From Gammaproteobacteria bacterium Milos-ODIII6 (lineage in GTDB: Bacteria; Pseudomonadota; Gammaproteobacteria; Chromatiales; Chromatiaceae): a DNA stretch of 64,000 nt. The notes beneath the pieces were generated by a model. It was not told the DNA's origin. It searched no databases and worked only from the letters and a program-made list of their open reading frames with translations. The stretch spans positions 24,168 to 88,167 of the forward strand of contig JAPTHR010000014.1 in NCBI GenBank assembly GCA_029228645.1, given 5' to 3'. Every line of letters begins with the position of its first letter. The stretch's first letter is position 1. Positions 9,540 through 17,885 of the stretch are shown in pieces. The translations under genes and the position numbers were made by a program.

Positions 9540-9706
9540 CCCGCGGATTCTGGCGTGCTCTGCGCAACCTGCCAACCCTGTGCGTGTTGTTGGAACCCTC
9601 GCTGACGTTCATCAACGAAGCGGGCGCCCGTCGGGTATATCTTTTCGGTAGAATTCACGGCCCCGGTCGAATCGGCCGGGCGGTCCAATGTCAGTCAGGA
9701 GGTCCC

Positions 9707-9952
9707 ATGCTGGGCGAAAAACACGATCTGGTCCATGAACTGCCCGAGTATCGCGAGCAGATCCATCAACTCAAGACCCAGGACAATTACTTTGCCCGAC
9801 TGTACGACGAGTACCACGAGGTGGAGCACGAGGTGCGCCGTATCGAGGAAGGGGTCGAGGTGAGCTCGGACGAGTATCTCGAGGAGCGCAAGAAGGTCCG
9901 TCTCAAGCTGAAGGACGACCTGTTTGCGATGCTGCGCGCGGCTGAAGCCTGA
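9707..9952 (+). CDS. YdcH family protein (DUF465)
   Basis: This is an 81-residue, highly charged helical protein. The conserved core is HDLVHELPEYREQIHQLK, then DNYFARLYDEYHEVEHEVRRIE and the C-terminal RKKVRLKLKDDLF. The family is widespread in proteobacteria without an assigned role. The ATG at 9707 follows a CAGGAGG ribosome site; an upstream in-frame ATG at 9584 lacks one and adds 41 unconserved residues. Confidence 0.9.
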   Translation: MLGEKHDLVHELPEYREQIHQLKTQDNYFARLYDEYHEVEHEVRRIEEGVEVSSDEYLEERKKVRLKLKDDLFAMLRAAEA

Positions 9953-9971
9953 GGCGGCTCCCAGGAAACAA

Positions 9972-10415
9972 TCAGTAGATGAAGGGAATCAGGCGTTTGC
10001 AGCTGTCGCAATATTCCCTGTAGTCGCCGAAGCGGGCGTGCAGGTAGCGTTCCTCCTTGTGCATCTTGCCAAGCACCGCGATCAGCAGCAGACCCAGAGA
10101 GAGCTGATTCAGCAGGCCGCCATTGAACATGGCCACGCCGAACATGAACAGCAGTACCGCCAGGTACATCGGGTGGCGGACCCAGCGGTAGGGCCCGCTG
10201 GTCACCAGCCTGGCGCGCTCGAGCAGTTCCGGGTAGACACCGAAGTTGCCGAGGCGGTTGTGCAGCAGGGTGTACAGACCCACCCCGATGCCGGCCAGCG
10301 AGACACTAAGCCACCAGGTGGAACCCTGCTGCCCCGCGTAGGGCAACAGCCCCATCCCGATGGCGACGAATTGCAGGGCAACCAGGCTATGGCTGCTCGC
10401 TGGCGGTTTCATCAT
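9972..10415 (-). CDS. Isoprenylcysteine carboxyl methyltransferase-like membrane protein
   Basis: The 147-residue integral membrane protein has about four hydrophobic segments and the ICMT/PEMT signature GPYRWVRHPMYLAVLLF, with a C-terminal EERYLHARFGDYREY that would contribute to S-adenosylmethionine binding. The substrate in bacteria is unknown. Its ATG at 10415 overlaps the hemH stop (ATGA), with a second ATG at 10412, so it is translationally coupled to hemH. A longer in-frame opening inside hemH is not needed. Confidence 0.85.
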   Translation of the reverse strand: MMKPPASSHSLVALQFVAIGMGLLPYAGQQGSTWWLSVSLAGIGVGLYTLLHNRLGNFGVYPELLERARLVTSGPYRWVRHPMYLAVLLFMFGVAMFNGGLLNQLSLGLLLIAVLGKMHKEERYLHARFGDYREYCDSCKRLIPFIY

Positions 10416-11485
10416 GAGTTGGCTCCCAGTTTGCGCGCGCGTTCCAGCACCGCCTGTGGATCCTCCTGGTTCGCCGTCCAGCCGCAGGTGTGGCGATCCA
10501 CGAGGTCGCACAACATCGTAATGTGCGATGCCTGGTCATTGAGACAGGGGATGTACTCGTAACGTTCGCCACTCGCCTGCAGAAACTCGTCGCGGTTTTC
10601 CATCGCGATCTCTTCCAGGGTTTCGAGACAGTCGGTCGAGAACCCGGGACAGATCACCTGGACCGAGCGGGTGCCATCGCTGGCGAGCTTGTGCAGGGTC
10701 TTGTCGGTATAGGGCTGCAGCCATTGCTTCGGCCCGAGCCGCGACTGGAAGCTCAGAGTCCAGCGGGAGGCGTCCAGTTCAAGGGCCTCTGCCAGCAGGC
10801 GTCCGGTCTTGTGGCACTCGCAGTGGTAAGGGTCCCCCTTGTCGAAGTACTCCTGCGGGATTCCGTGGAAAGACATCAACAGCTTATCCGCCTCGCCGTG
10901 CTGCTGGCGCCATTCGCGCACGCTCGCGGCCAGTGCCTCGATATAGGCCGGGTCATCGTGGTAGTGATTGATGAAGCGGGTCTCCGGGAGCCAACGCCAG
11001 CCGCGCAGGACCTGGGTCACCTCGTCGAAGATCGAGGCGGTGGTGGTGGCTGAATACTGCGGGTAGAGCGGCAGCACCAGCAGGCGGCGCGCACCGGCAT
11101 CGCGCAGCTGTTCCAGGCCGTGCCGGATCGAGGGCGTGCCGTAGCGCATTGCCAGGGCAACGCTCAAATCGTCCCCGTGGCGGTCCTGCAAGGCCTTGCG
11201 CAGCGCTTCCTCCTGCGCCCTGGAGATGGTCAGCAACGGGGATCCCTGCTCGGTCCAGACCTTCTGGTAGGCCTTGGCGGAGCGCCCGGGACGGGTATTG
11301 AGAATGACCATGTTCAGGACAAACCACCAGATGGGGCGGGGCACCTCCACCACGCGCGGGTCCCACAGGAACTCCTTGAGGTAACGGCGTACCGAGGCCC
11401 GGTCGGGCGCGTCCGGGGTGCCGAGATTGACCAGCAGGACACCAGTACGGTCGGCTTGGTCGTGGCGGAAGGGGGTCTGGCTCAT
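10412..11485 (-). CDS. hemH: Ferrochelatase
   Basis: The enzyme inserts ferrous iron into protoporphyrin IX, the last step of protohaem synthesis. The 357-residue protein shows VLLVNLGTPDAP at the N-terminus, the LPLYPQYSATTTAS region, the active-site histidine segment LLMSFHGIPQEYFDKGDPY and CPGFSTDCLETLEEI. Length and motifs are those of proteobacterial HemH. It is followed without a gap by the ICMT-like gene. No other haem gene is in the window. Confidence 0.96.
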   Translation of the reverse strand: MSQTPFRHDQADRTGVLLVNLGTPDAPDRASVRRYLKEFLWDPRVVEVPRPIWWFVLNMVILNTRPGRSAKAYQKVWTEQGSPLLTISRAQEEALRKALQDRHGDDLSVALAMRYGTPSIRHGLEQLRDAGARRLLVLPLYPQYSATTTASIFDEVTQVLRGWRWLPETRFINHYHDDPAYIEALAASVREWRQQHGEADKLLMSFHGIPQEYFDKGDPYHCECHKTGRLLAEALELDASRWTLSFQSRLGPKQWLQPYTDKTLHKLASDGTRSVQVICPGFSTDCLETLEEIAMENRDEFLQASGERYEYIPCLNDQASHITMLCDLVDRHTCGWTANQEDPQAVLERARKLGANS

Positions 11486-11521
11486 GATTCGACTCGGTCT
11501 GCTGTTGCACGAAGAAGGTCA

Positions 11522-12406
11522 TTATAAGGCGCGTCTGAGGCGTGCTTTCACACGTGCCTCCTGGATGATCTCGGGCTGCAGGATCTCGGGGTAAAGAAGA
11601 TAGCGGTCCGCCACCAGGCTCGCACGCCTCAATGCCTGCTGTTCGAGCTCGCGGCGCTTTGCCGGGGCGAGCGGCAACATCAGTAACAGCGGCGCCAACC
11701 ACTCGATGTAATCCTGCACCAGTTGCGTCAGCAGCGGGTCCGGCCAACGGGTCTCGATCCCGAGGGTAGGGAAGGGCATGCGCAAAGGTTCACCGTTGTC
11801 GAGACGTCGACTGCCGCCATCGTCGAGCCGCTCGACCCAAAGACCACTTGCGCAGTGCTGGCGAACCTCGTGTTCGAGGCGTTGCGCGTGCGCGCGCTCC
11901 GATGAGGCGTCCTGCGACGGGATGCCCGCCCTGCGCAGGCTCGGCGATTCGAACCCATCCCGGGCCGCCGGGGTCGCGCGCCAGGCCGTCTCCAGCGGAC
12001 CGCCGGTGTGCTTGGCCTCGAGCTCGCTTGCGATCAGCGCGATCGGGTTGGCGTGTTGGTCGCAACACCAGTACTCAAAGCGGTCCGCCAGCGCAAACGG
12101 CAGTTTCCCGATGTTGGCGGTGACGGCCTCGAGCAACTCGTCGCCGGCGCGCTGCATGCCCCCCAGGTCCATGAGCGGGTTGGCATTGACCCGGTGCAGG
12201 CCCTCGTCCCGCGACCACAGCGCCCAATTGAAGAACTGGCGCTGTGTCCCGCGGTCGGCGCTGCGCCAGGTGTGCTCCGGACGCTCCGCCATGACCTGCA
12301 GCTGCCACAGGCCGCCGTTTTCGCTGAAGGCGCGTGCCGCATTCGTTTCGACCACCTGGAGCACGCCCGCGAAGGGGTTGAGCTGGCGGATCGCATAGCG
12401 CTTCAC
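11522..12406 (-). CDS. Unrecognised conserved-looking 294-residue protein
   Basis: I do not recognise this protein. It begins MKRYAIRQLNPFAGVLQVVE and is soluble, with no signal peptide. It is rich in W, R and E, has a WCCDQHANPIALIASELEAK stretch in the middle and a long C-terminal helical region (LPLAPAKRRELEQQALRRAS). Its ATG overlaps the stop of the upstream FKBP-methyltransferase gene by four bases, so the two are translationally coupled and probably act together. Codon usage resembles the neighbours. Confidence 0.8.
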   Translation of the reverse strand: MKRYAIRQLNPFAGVLQVVETNAARAFSENGGLWQLQVMAERPEHTWRSADRGTQRQFFNWALWSRDEGLHRVNANPLMDLGGMQRAGDELLEAVTANIGKLPFALADRFEYWCCDQHANPIALIASELEAKHTGGPLETAWRATPAARDGFESPSLRRAGIPSQDASSERAHAQRLEHEVRQHCASGLWVERLDDGGSRRLDNGEPLRMPFPTLGIETRWPDPLLTQLVQDYIEWLAPLLLMLPLAPAKRRELEQQALRRASLVADRYLLYPEILQPEIIQEARVKARLRRAL

Positions 12407-13683
12407 GGCTGGCGATAACCCCAGACGGCGAACACCGGGTCACTGCTGTCGCGCTGCTTGGAGTACGGATCGCCCGGCGGGCGGGGCAGACCGCGCAGCG
12501 AGTAGCTGTGCAGATCGCGGAACCGACCCTCGCGCAGGAAATATTCGAGCACGAGGCCGGGGCGTTCGAAAGGGTGGGCAAACTGCCATACCCGGGTCAC
12601 CTTGGGTGGGAACCAGCGATCGGAGAAGGTCACGACCAGGGGTGCGGCGGGCCGCAGCACCCGTGCCAGCTCGCTGAATACCGCGAAGGGTTTTATCAGG
12701 TACTCGACCGAGAGGCTGCAGATCGCGCCATCGAAGCTGGCATCCGGCCACGGCAGCGAACTCTCGATGTTGAGATCCTGCACCACTGCCCCAGCCAGCG
12801 CGGGGTTGGCTTCCATCTCAGCCCTGTTCATTCCCAGGCCGAAGACCTCTGCGGCGTAATCCCCCGGCAGGTGGGAGTGCAGGCTGCTCATCAGGTCGAG
12901 GATCCTGCCCTCGGACGGCAGCAGGCGTCGATACAGTGCGCCGATCTGGGCCGAGGCCGTGTTATCGACATGCGCGACCATGCGCGGCTGTGCATAGAAG
13001 ACCTCGTCCGGCTCCGCGGCCTGGCGCAGGAAGGGGGAGTCACTGAAGAAATCGGTCGGCTGGTCATCCCAACGCGCCTGCATCCCCGGGCCACCGTTGC
13101 ATATCTGCTGGGTCATGTTCTGCAGCTGTTCAACCGGTCCTTCGCCGGCTTTGCGGCTGTCCAGGATACGCGCGCCAAGGCGCAGCTCGCGACCGGCCAG
13201 GGGGTGGGCAAGATCGATGTCCAGCTGGTTTTCGGCTACCCCGATGACGCGCAGGGGGCGGATGTCGCGCCGTCGGCAGCCGGCGACCCCCGCAATGAAA
13301 CCGCGCGGGTAGAAACGACCGATCCTCGGTTCCACGAGGTGGCCTCGGATGAAGTGGCGGTCGAAGGATTCGCCTGGGATCCTGAGCCGGTCCCCTGGGG
13401 TCGCGGCCGCAAGCAACTCGCCGGACCCGAAGACATGGCTGGCGACCTCGCCTCGCGGCTGGTTCAGGAGTTGCTGCTGCAACGGTTGCGGCAGAAGTTC
13501 AGGTGCGAAATGTGAATGCGGGGCAACCAGGATATCGCTGTGGCGCGCGCTCCCGGATTCCCAGGAGAGCTCGTATGCAATCTGCGCCACGGTGTCCGGC
13601 CGATTCGACTGCAGCGCCCCCGGGGTGGCGTCCCGGTCGCCGACGGCGATGGCGCTCAAGCCGCTGAAGTCCTTGTCCCGCAT
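12403..13683 (-). CDS. SlyD/FKBP-like domain fused to a SAM-dependent methyltransferase
   Basis: The protein is 426 residues. Residues about 35-185 resemble a divergent FKBP/SlyD prolyl isomerase with insert-in-flap: IAYELSWESG, then FIRGHLVEPRIGRFYP, ending in LDIDLAHPLAGRELRLGARI, which echoes the SlyD DxNHPLAG motif. Residues about 255-426 are a class I methyltransferase of the Methyltransf_11 type, with GRILDLMSS as the SAM-binding motif I region (glycine-poor), LPWPDASFDGAICSLSVEYL and FSELARVLRPAAPLVVTFSD. It heads a two-gene coupled unit with the unknown 294-residue protein. Substrate is unknown. Confidence 0.8.
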   Translation of the reverse strand: MRDKDFSGLSAIAVGDRDATPGALQSNRPDTVAQIAYELSWESGSARHSDILVAPHSHFAPELLPQPLQQQLLNQPRGEVASHVFGSGELLAAATPGDRLRIPGESFDRHFIRGHLVEPRIGRFYPRGFIAGVAGCRRRDIRPLRVIGVAENQLDIDLAHPLAGRELRLGARILDSRKAGEGPVEQLQNMTQQICNGGPGMQARWDDQPTDFFSDSPFLRQAAEPDEVFYAQPRMVAHVDNTASAQIGALYRRLLPSEGRILDLMSSLHSHLPGDYAAEVFGLGMNRAEMEANPALAGAVVQDLNIESSLPWPDASFDGAICSLSVEYLIKPFAVFSELARVLRPAAPLVVTFSDRWFPPKVTRVWQFAHPFERPGLVLEYFLREGRFRDLHSYSLRGLPRPPGDPYSKQRDSSDPVFAVWGYRQP

Positions 13684-13689
13684 ATACGC

Positions 13690-15201
13690 TCAGAACTTTA
13701 GTTTGAATCCCGCATTGGCGAGGTACCCCGCCTCGTGTTCCAGTTCCAGGTGGGTGAGTGGATGGGACGCCAGCCAGTCGTCCGGAAAACCGACCTGCAA
13801 CGTGCCCGAATCCTTGATATCGAGGTACAGCATCGGCTTGTTGTCGGGCGAGTGGCCGCGGTGCAGCAGGACCGAGAGGCGCAGCAGCACGGTCAGGCGG
13901 CGGGTGGGTTCGAGCAGGTATTCCGGCAGGTTTTGCCAGGCGGCCTCGGAAAACTTGCGCCGGTGGTTGTAAACCATCGCCGCGAGCATCGCCTGCTGCG
14001 GGCGTGAGAAGCCCGGCATGTCGGCATTCGCGAGAATGTAGGCGCCGTGCTTGTGGAAGCCGCTGTGCGAGATGCTCAGGCCCACCTCGTGCAACCGGCA
14101 TGCCCAGCCGAGCATGCGCGCGTGGTCGCCGCTGGTCAGGTCCCAGGGGCGCGCAACCTGGCTGAGTAGCGCTGTCGCGGTCATCTCCACCCGCTGTGCC
14201 TGGGCGTTGTCGACGCCGAACCGCTCCACCAGCGACTCCACCGTGCGGGTGCGCACGTCGATGTGCCGGGTGTAGCCGATCAGTTCGTACAGCAGCCCTT
14301 CGCGCAGGGCCATGTCGGAGACCTGCATCTTTTCGATCCCCAGGCTGTCGAACAGGGCGCTCAGGACCGCCACGCCGCCGGCGAACACCGGGCGGCGCTC
14401 GTCCGAGAGACCCTCCAGTTCGATCGCATCCACGTGTCCGGCCTTGATCAGCTTCTTGCGCAGTTTTTTCAGGCTGGCCGCAGTGATCCCCTCTTCGCTC
14501 CAGCCGTTCGCCTTGACCACGCTGCGGATCGCGCGGATGGTCCCGGAGCTGCCTACCGCGCGGCTCCAGTTGCCTTGCTGGTAGATATGGCGTACCGGGC
14601 GCACTTCCAGCGCGGCGCGCAGCATCGCGGATCGCATGCTGTCTTCGCTGATGCGGCCCTCGCCGAACATCAGCCGGCTCATGCTGACACAGCCCATGTA
14701 CAGGCTGTCACGCTGGCCCGGTTCGGTGCCCTGGCCGAGGATCAGTTCGGTGCTGCCGCCACCGATGTCGATCACCAGGCGGGTCTCGTCCCCGGCGGCC
14801 AGGCCATGCGCCACCCCGAGGTAGACCAGGCGCGCCTCCTCGTTACCCGAGATGATCTCGATCGGGTGACCGAGGGCCCGCTCGGCTGTCCTTAGAAAGG
14901 CGCCGTTGTCCTCGATCTGGCGCATGGTGTTGGTCCCGACCGCGCGGATCGCCTCCGGAGGGATGCCGCGCAGGCGCTGGCCGAAACGCTCCAGGCAATC
15001 CAGCGCGCGCTGCGCGACCTGTTCATCCAGCGACTGGTCTTCACGCAGCCCCTCGCCGAGCCGCACCGAGTCGCGCAGCCGGTCGACCAGCACGAGGCGA
15101 TCCTTGTCCATGCGCCCGACGACCATGTGAAAGCTGTTGGAACCGAGGTCGATGGCGGCGTAGCTGGTCTCGTCGGTTTGGTCCTGCAAAGGCGTGCTCA
15201 T
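13690..15201 (-). CDS. ppx: Exopolyphosphatase, Ppx/GppA family
   Basis: The enzyme hydrolyses polyphosphate and/or pppGpp. The 503-residue protein has the sugar-kinase-like ATPase fold motifs YAAIDLGSNSFHMVVG and LVIDIGGGSTELILG. A C-terminal HD-type helical region follows (MLGWACRLHEVGLSISHSGFHKHGAYIL). Length and domain order match proteobacterial Ppx/GppA; which of the two activities dominates cannot be told from sequence. The gene is divergent from the Nudix gene. A PPK2 gene lies about 21 kb away. Confidence 0.93.
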   Translation of the reverse strand: MSTPLQDQTDETSYAAIDLGSNSFHMVVGRMDKDRLVLVDRLRDSVRLGEGLREDQSLDEQVAQRALDCLERFGQRLRGIPPEAIRAVGTNTMRQIEDNGAFLRTAERALGHPIEIISGNEEARLVYLGVAHGLAAGDETRLVIDIGGGSTELILGQGTEPGQRDSLYMGCVSMSRLMFGEGRISEDSMRSAMLRAALEVRPVRHIYQQGNWSRAVGSSGTIRAIRSVVKANGWSEEGITAASLKKLRKKLIKAGHVDAIELEGLSDERRPVFAGGVAVLSALFDSLGIEKMQVSDMALREGLLYELIGYTRHIDVRTRTVESLVERFGVDNAQAQRVEMTATALLSQVARPWDLTSGDHARMLGWACRLHEVGLSISHSGFHKHGAYILANADMPGFSRPQQAMLAAMVYNHRRKFSEAAWQNLPEYLLEPTRRLTVLLRLSVLLHRGHSPDNKPMLYLDIKDSGTLQVGFPDDWLASHPLTHLELEHEAGYLANAGFKLKF

Positions 15202-15262
15202 GTCTTTCCTGCCCGGTAAAAGTCGCGCACATGCTACCGCTTTTGCGGTTTAAGATGGAGCG

Positions 15263-15850
15263 ATGAAGATGAAGTATTGCAGTTGCTGTGGTGAGCTCAT
15301 CCGGGTCGGTGTGCCGGAGGGCGACAACCGGCCACGCCACATCTGTGACGCCTGCGATACGGTGCACTACCACAACCCCAAGATCGTGACCGGCTGCATT
15401 CCCGCCTGGGAAGACAAGGTTCTGCTCTGCCGGCGTGCGATCGAGCCGCGCTACGGGCTGTGGACGGTGCCGGCCGGCTTCATGGAGAACGGCGAGACCA
15501 CCTACCAGGGCGCGATGCGCGAGACCCTGGAGGAGGCCAACGCACGGGTCGCGGTCGAGGACCTGTACATGACGGTCAACCTGCCGCACATCGACCAGGT
15601 GTACATGCTGTTCCGGGCCAGGCTGCTGGATCTGGATTTCTCACCCGGCGAGGAGAGCCTCGAGGTCGAACTCTTCGGCAAAGAGCAGGTGCCCTGGAAT
15701 CAGTTGGCCTTTCCCACCGTGGCGTTGACGCTGAAGCAGTATTTCGTTGATCGCGACAAGGGTGCCTTCCCGGCGCGTATGGCGGATATCGTGCGCAACC
15801 CTGCCAATCCGCGAGGTTTCGATGTCAATCTGATTGGCGGGGAATGGTGA
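15263..15850 (+). CDS. Nudix hydrolase with N-terminal zinc ribbon
   Basis: The 195-residue protein starts with a zinc ribbon (CSCCGE and CDACD), then has a Nudix domain with a complete Nudix box (GFMENGETTYQGAMRETLEE). This layout fits the NudC-like/ADP-ribose pyrophosphatase group that cleaves nucleoside diphosphate derivatives. It has its own short promoter region shared divergently with the Ppx/GppA gene. The ATG at 15263 has GGAG four bases upstream, and an ATG two codons later is an alternative start. Confidence 0.92.
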   Translation: MKMKYCSCCGELIRVGVPEGDNRPRHICDACDTVHYHNPKIVTGCIPAWEDKVLLCRRAIEPRYGLWTVPAGFMENGETTYQGAMRETLEEANARVAVEDLYMTVNLPHIDQVYMLFRARLLDLDFSPGEESLEVELFGKEQVPWNQLAFPTVALTLKQYFVDRDKGAFPARMADIVRNPANPRGFDVNLIGGEW

Positions 15851-15896
15851 GGAGCAAGGGATAGCGAGGCCCTGCACGCCAAGGGCAGGGGGCATC

Positions 15897-15962
15897 CATT
15901 CGCCAGCAAGCTGGCTCCTACGGCTGGTAGCGTCTTTTTGTAGGAGCGGCCTTGGCCGCGAA
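15897..15962. repeat. REP-type palindrome pair (BIME-like)
   Basis: Two related units face each other: TTCGCCAGCAAGCTGGCTCCTAC at about 15899-15921 and, inverted, GTAGGAGCGGCCTTGGCCGC ending in GAA at about 15940-15962. Each holds its own short palindrome (CCAGCAAGCTGG, CGGCCTTGGCCG). This is the format of gammaproteobacterial REP elements, which lie between genes and are mobilised by RAYT transposases; no RAYT gene is in the window. Confidence 0.8.
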
Positions 15963-16004
15963 GGGTAATCCCGCGAATGGTCCCATGGGCAGGTGGCGTA
16001 TAAC

Positions 16005-16073
16005 GGGTCGGAGTCAAACCGTTCACATACGATGGTTTCTCCCACCTTCGTGGCACGGTTTGACTTCGACCCC
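16005..16073. repeat. Near-perfect 18-bp inverted repeat, possible MITE or hairpin
   Basis: GGGTCGGAGTCAAACCGT (16005-16022) and ACGGTTTGACTTCGACCC (16055-16072) are inverted copies with one mismatch, separated by 32 bases. Just downstream CCCTCAGCAC occurs twice (16071-16080 and 16098-16107). No T-run follows. It lies next to the REP pair and ahead of the AT-rich GSCFA gene. Confidence 0.7.
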
Positions 16074-16157
16074 TCAGCACCTCGATGTAACTCCGATCCC
16101 TCAGCACAAGTTGGTACGCTGCCCCCCAATTGTCAATGACTCCAGGAGACGGTCTTC

Positions 16158-17858
16158 GTGAAACACCCGTATGAGACACAGCCGGATAAGGCATTTTGGG
16201 CTACCGGCGTAAGGAATAGTCTCGTAGAGCATGGCTCTCTGGATGTTGAGCCTCTGACATCGATTTTGGACAAGGATGATGTTGTCGTTTCCGCGGGCTC
16301 ATGCTTTGCACAGCATGTTGGAAAGGAGCTGTTCCGACGGGGATACGGTTATGCCAAGTCAGCGTTTTCCGGAGAGCGGGTGGAAAGTTTCGGGTTGGGG
16401 AATGTGTACACCATTCGTCAGCTGAAGCAATGGTTGGAATATGGACTTGGGCAGAGGGAATGGGCTGAACAGACGTTACATGTCGAGTCGGGCCGGTACT
16501 ACGATTATCTGTTGCCCCACTTGGGCAAGTTTTCCAGCCTGGATGATATTCAAGACCATCGAAGGGAGGTGGCAGATGAGTTGGTGCGTCAACTGACTTG
16601 CGCCGATGTTTTTGTGTTCACCCTGGGTCTGACAGAGGCCTGGGTGAACTCCGAGGGTGATGTCTACCCCTCTTGCCCCGGTGTCATGGTTGGGTGTTTT
16701 GATGAGTCTTGTCATCAGTTTGTTAACCTGGCATTTTCCGATGTGTTGTCCGACCTGAAGGATGTCGAAGCTCGTATTCTGGAAATTAATCCAAACCTGA
16801 ATCTGGTCTTCACAGTTTCCCCTGTTCCCCTGACAGGTACCGCAACTGACGAACATGTTTTGATTGCAACGAATCATTCCAAGTCTATTCTGCGAGCAGC
16901 CTTGGGTGAATTTCTCAAGGGCGCGCGATCATCGTCCTACTTCCCTTCCTATGAACTGATCACTCACAACACCTTGAATGATTGGCGCTTCCAGGAAAAC
17001 CTGAGGACAGTAAGTACTGAAGGTGTGGCGTTTGTAATGCAGCATGCATTTGGCGATGCCAGGAACAAGGCTTCCGCGAGAGGGCTGGGCAAGGCCGGGG
17101 AAATCGCTGATGAAGCTTTTTGTGAAGAAAGTCTGATCGAAGCGCATCAAAAACTGGGCCAAAAAAATGCGCCTGATTTTGAGTTTGTGTTAGTTGGTGA
17201 TTCTCATATGGAACATCTGGCCAAGGCACTTGAGGGGATGGGGGTTGCTGTTGCCGGCGGTCAAGTGATGAATGGAAGTGGTTTCACGGATGGGAAGTTT
17301 GAATTGTCCGAATCCAGGGTGTTTGTGCCAAAGGAAAGCCCTGAGTCGAAGGAAATCTGGGACGATCTGTTTGAGAAAATTGAGAACCAAGCTGATGGCT
17401 TGAATATCTTAACGAACATTGGATTTCAGACACATAGAACCATTAATGGAATGGCCAATCATTTCCGTGAGTTGGTGGTGACTTTTGATCAGAGTTTTGA
17501 ATACTTCAATGAGAAGTACAGGGATCAAATTGAAATCTGGTCTCGGCTGTCTCGCTATGGTCGCGTATGGCTGATAGAAGACCCTTCTTTTTATGCCTTC
17601 ATATCCAACAAAACCGATGCGTTGATTGTCAGGGATAAGAACTTCCCTGTGTATTGTGCGTGCGTAAGAGAGGCGGCCAAAGCGGTAGGGGTGGAGTATT
17701 TGGACCCGTGTAATGCGGTCATGCAAAAAATCTTTCATGAAACCGGGTCTGTTGTGGGGGCTGTTGGACCTGACGGTTTCCATGGAAGTGAGAAATACTA
17801 CGAGGTGGCCGCACGCGTGTTAACAGATACCATTTACCCGAAAACGGTTGGTGGTTGA
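16158..17858 (+). CDS. GSCFA-domain protein with a second SGNH-like hydrolase domain
   Basis: The protein is 566 residues. The N-terminal half is a GSCFA domain, a GDSL/SGNH-related hydrolase family; the nucleophile block is VVVSAGSCFAQHVG with S48. The C-terminal half has a second SGNH-like set: GDSH with S349 as possible nucleophile, and DGFH near the end (D539, H542) as possible Asp-His pair. Such domains often add or remove acyl groups on glycans. The gene starts at GTG 16158 after CAGGAGA. It is clearly more AT-rich than its neighbours and sits beside mobile repeats, suggesting transfer. It is convergent with the legionaminic acid cluster, so a role in sugar acylation is possible but unproven. 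Confidence 0.8.
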   Translation: MKHPYETQPDKAFWATGVRNSLVEHGSLDVEPLTSILDKDDVVVSAGSCFAQHVGKELFRRGYGYAKSAFSGERVESFGLGNVYTIRQLKQWLEYGLGQREWAEQTLHVESGRYYDYLLPHLGKFSSLDDIQDHRREVADELVRQLTCADVFVFTLGLTEAWVNSEGDVYPSCPGVMVGCFDESCHQFVNLAFSDVLSDLKDVEARILEINPNLNLVFTVSPVPLTGTATDEHVLIATNHSKSILRAALGEFLKGARSSSYFPSYELITHNTLNDWRFQENLRTVSTEGVAFVMQHAFGDARNKASARGLGKAGEIADEAFCEESLIEAHQKLGQKNAPDFEFVLVGDSHMEHLAKALEGMGVAVAGGQVMNGSGFTDGKFELSESRVFVPKESPESKEIWDDLFEKIENQADGLNILTNIGFQTHRTINGMANHFRELVVTFDQSFEYFNEKYRDQIEIWSRLSRYGRVWLIEDPSFYAFISNKTDALIVRDKNFPVYCACVREAAKAVGVEYLDPCNAVMQKIFHETGSVVGAVGPDGFHGSEKYYEVAARVLTDTIYPKTVGG

Positions 17859-17885
17859 AGTGGCAACAAGCCGCGTGGTCTGTGG

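Noticed and set aside
16158..17858. Treating the GSCFA protein as a flagellin glycosyltransferase.
   Set aside because: It has hydrolase/acyltransferase-type motifs and no nucleotide-sugar binding fold; the Maf protein already fills that role.
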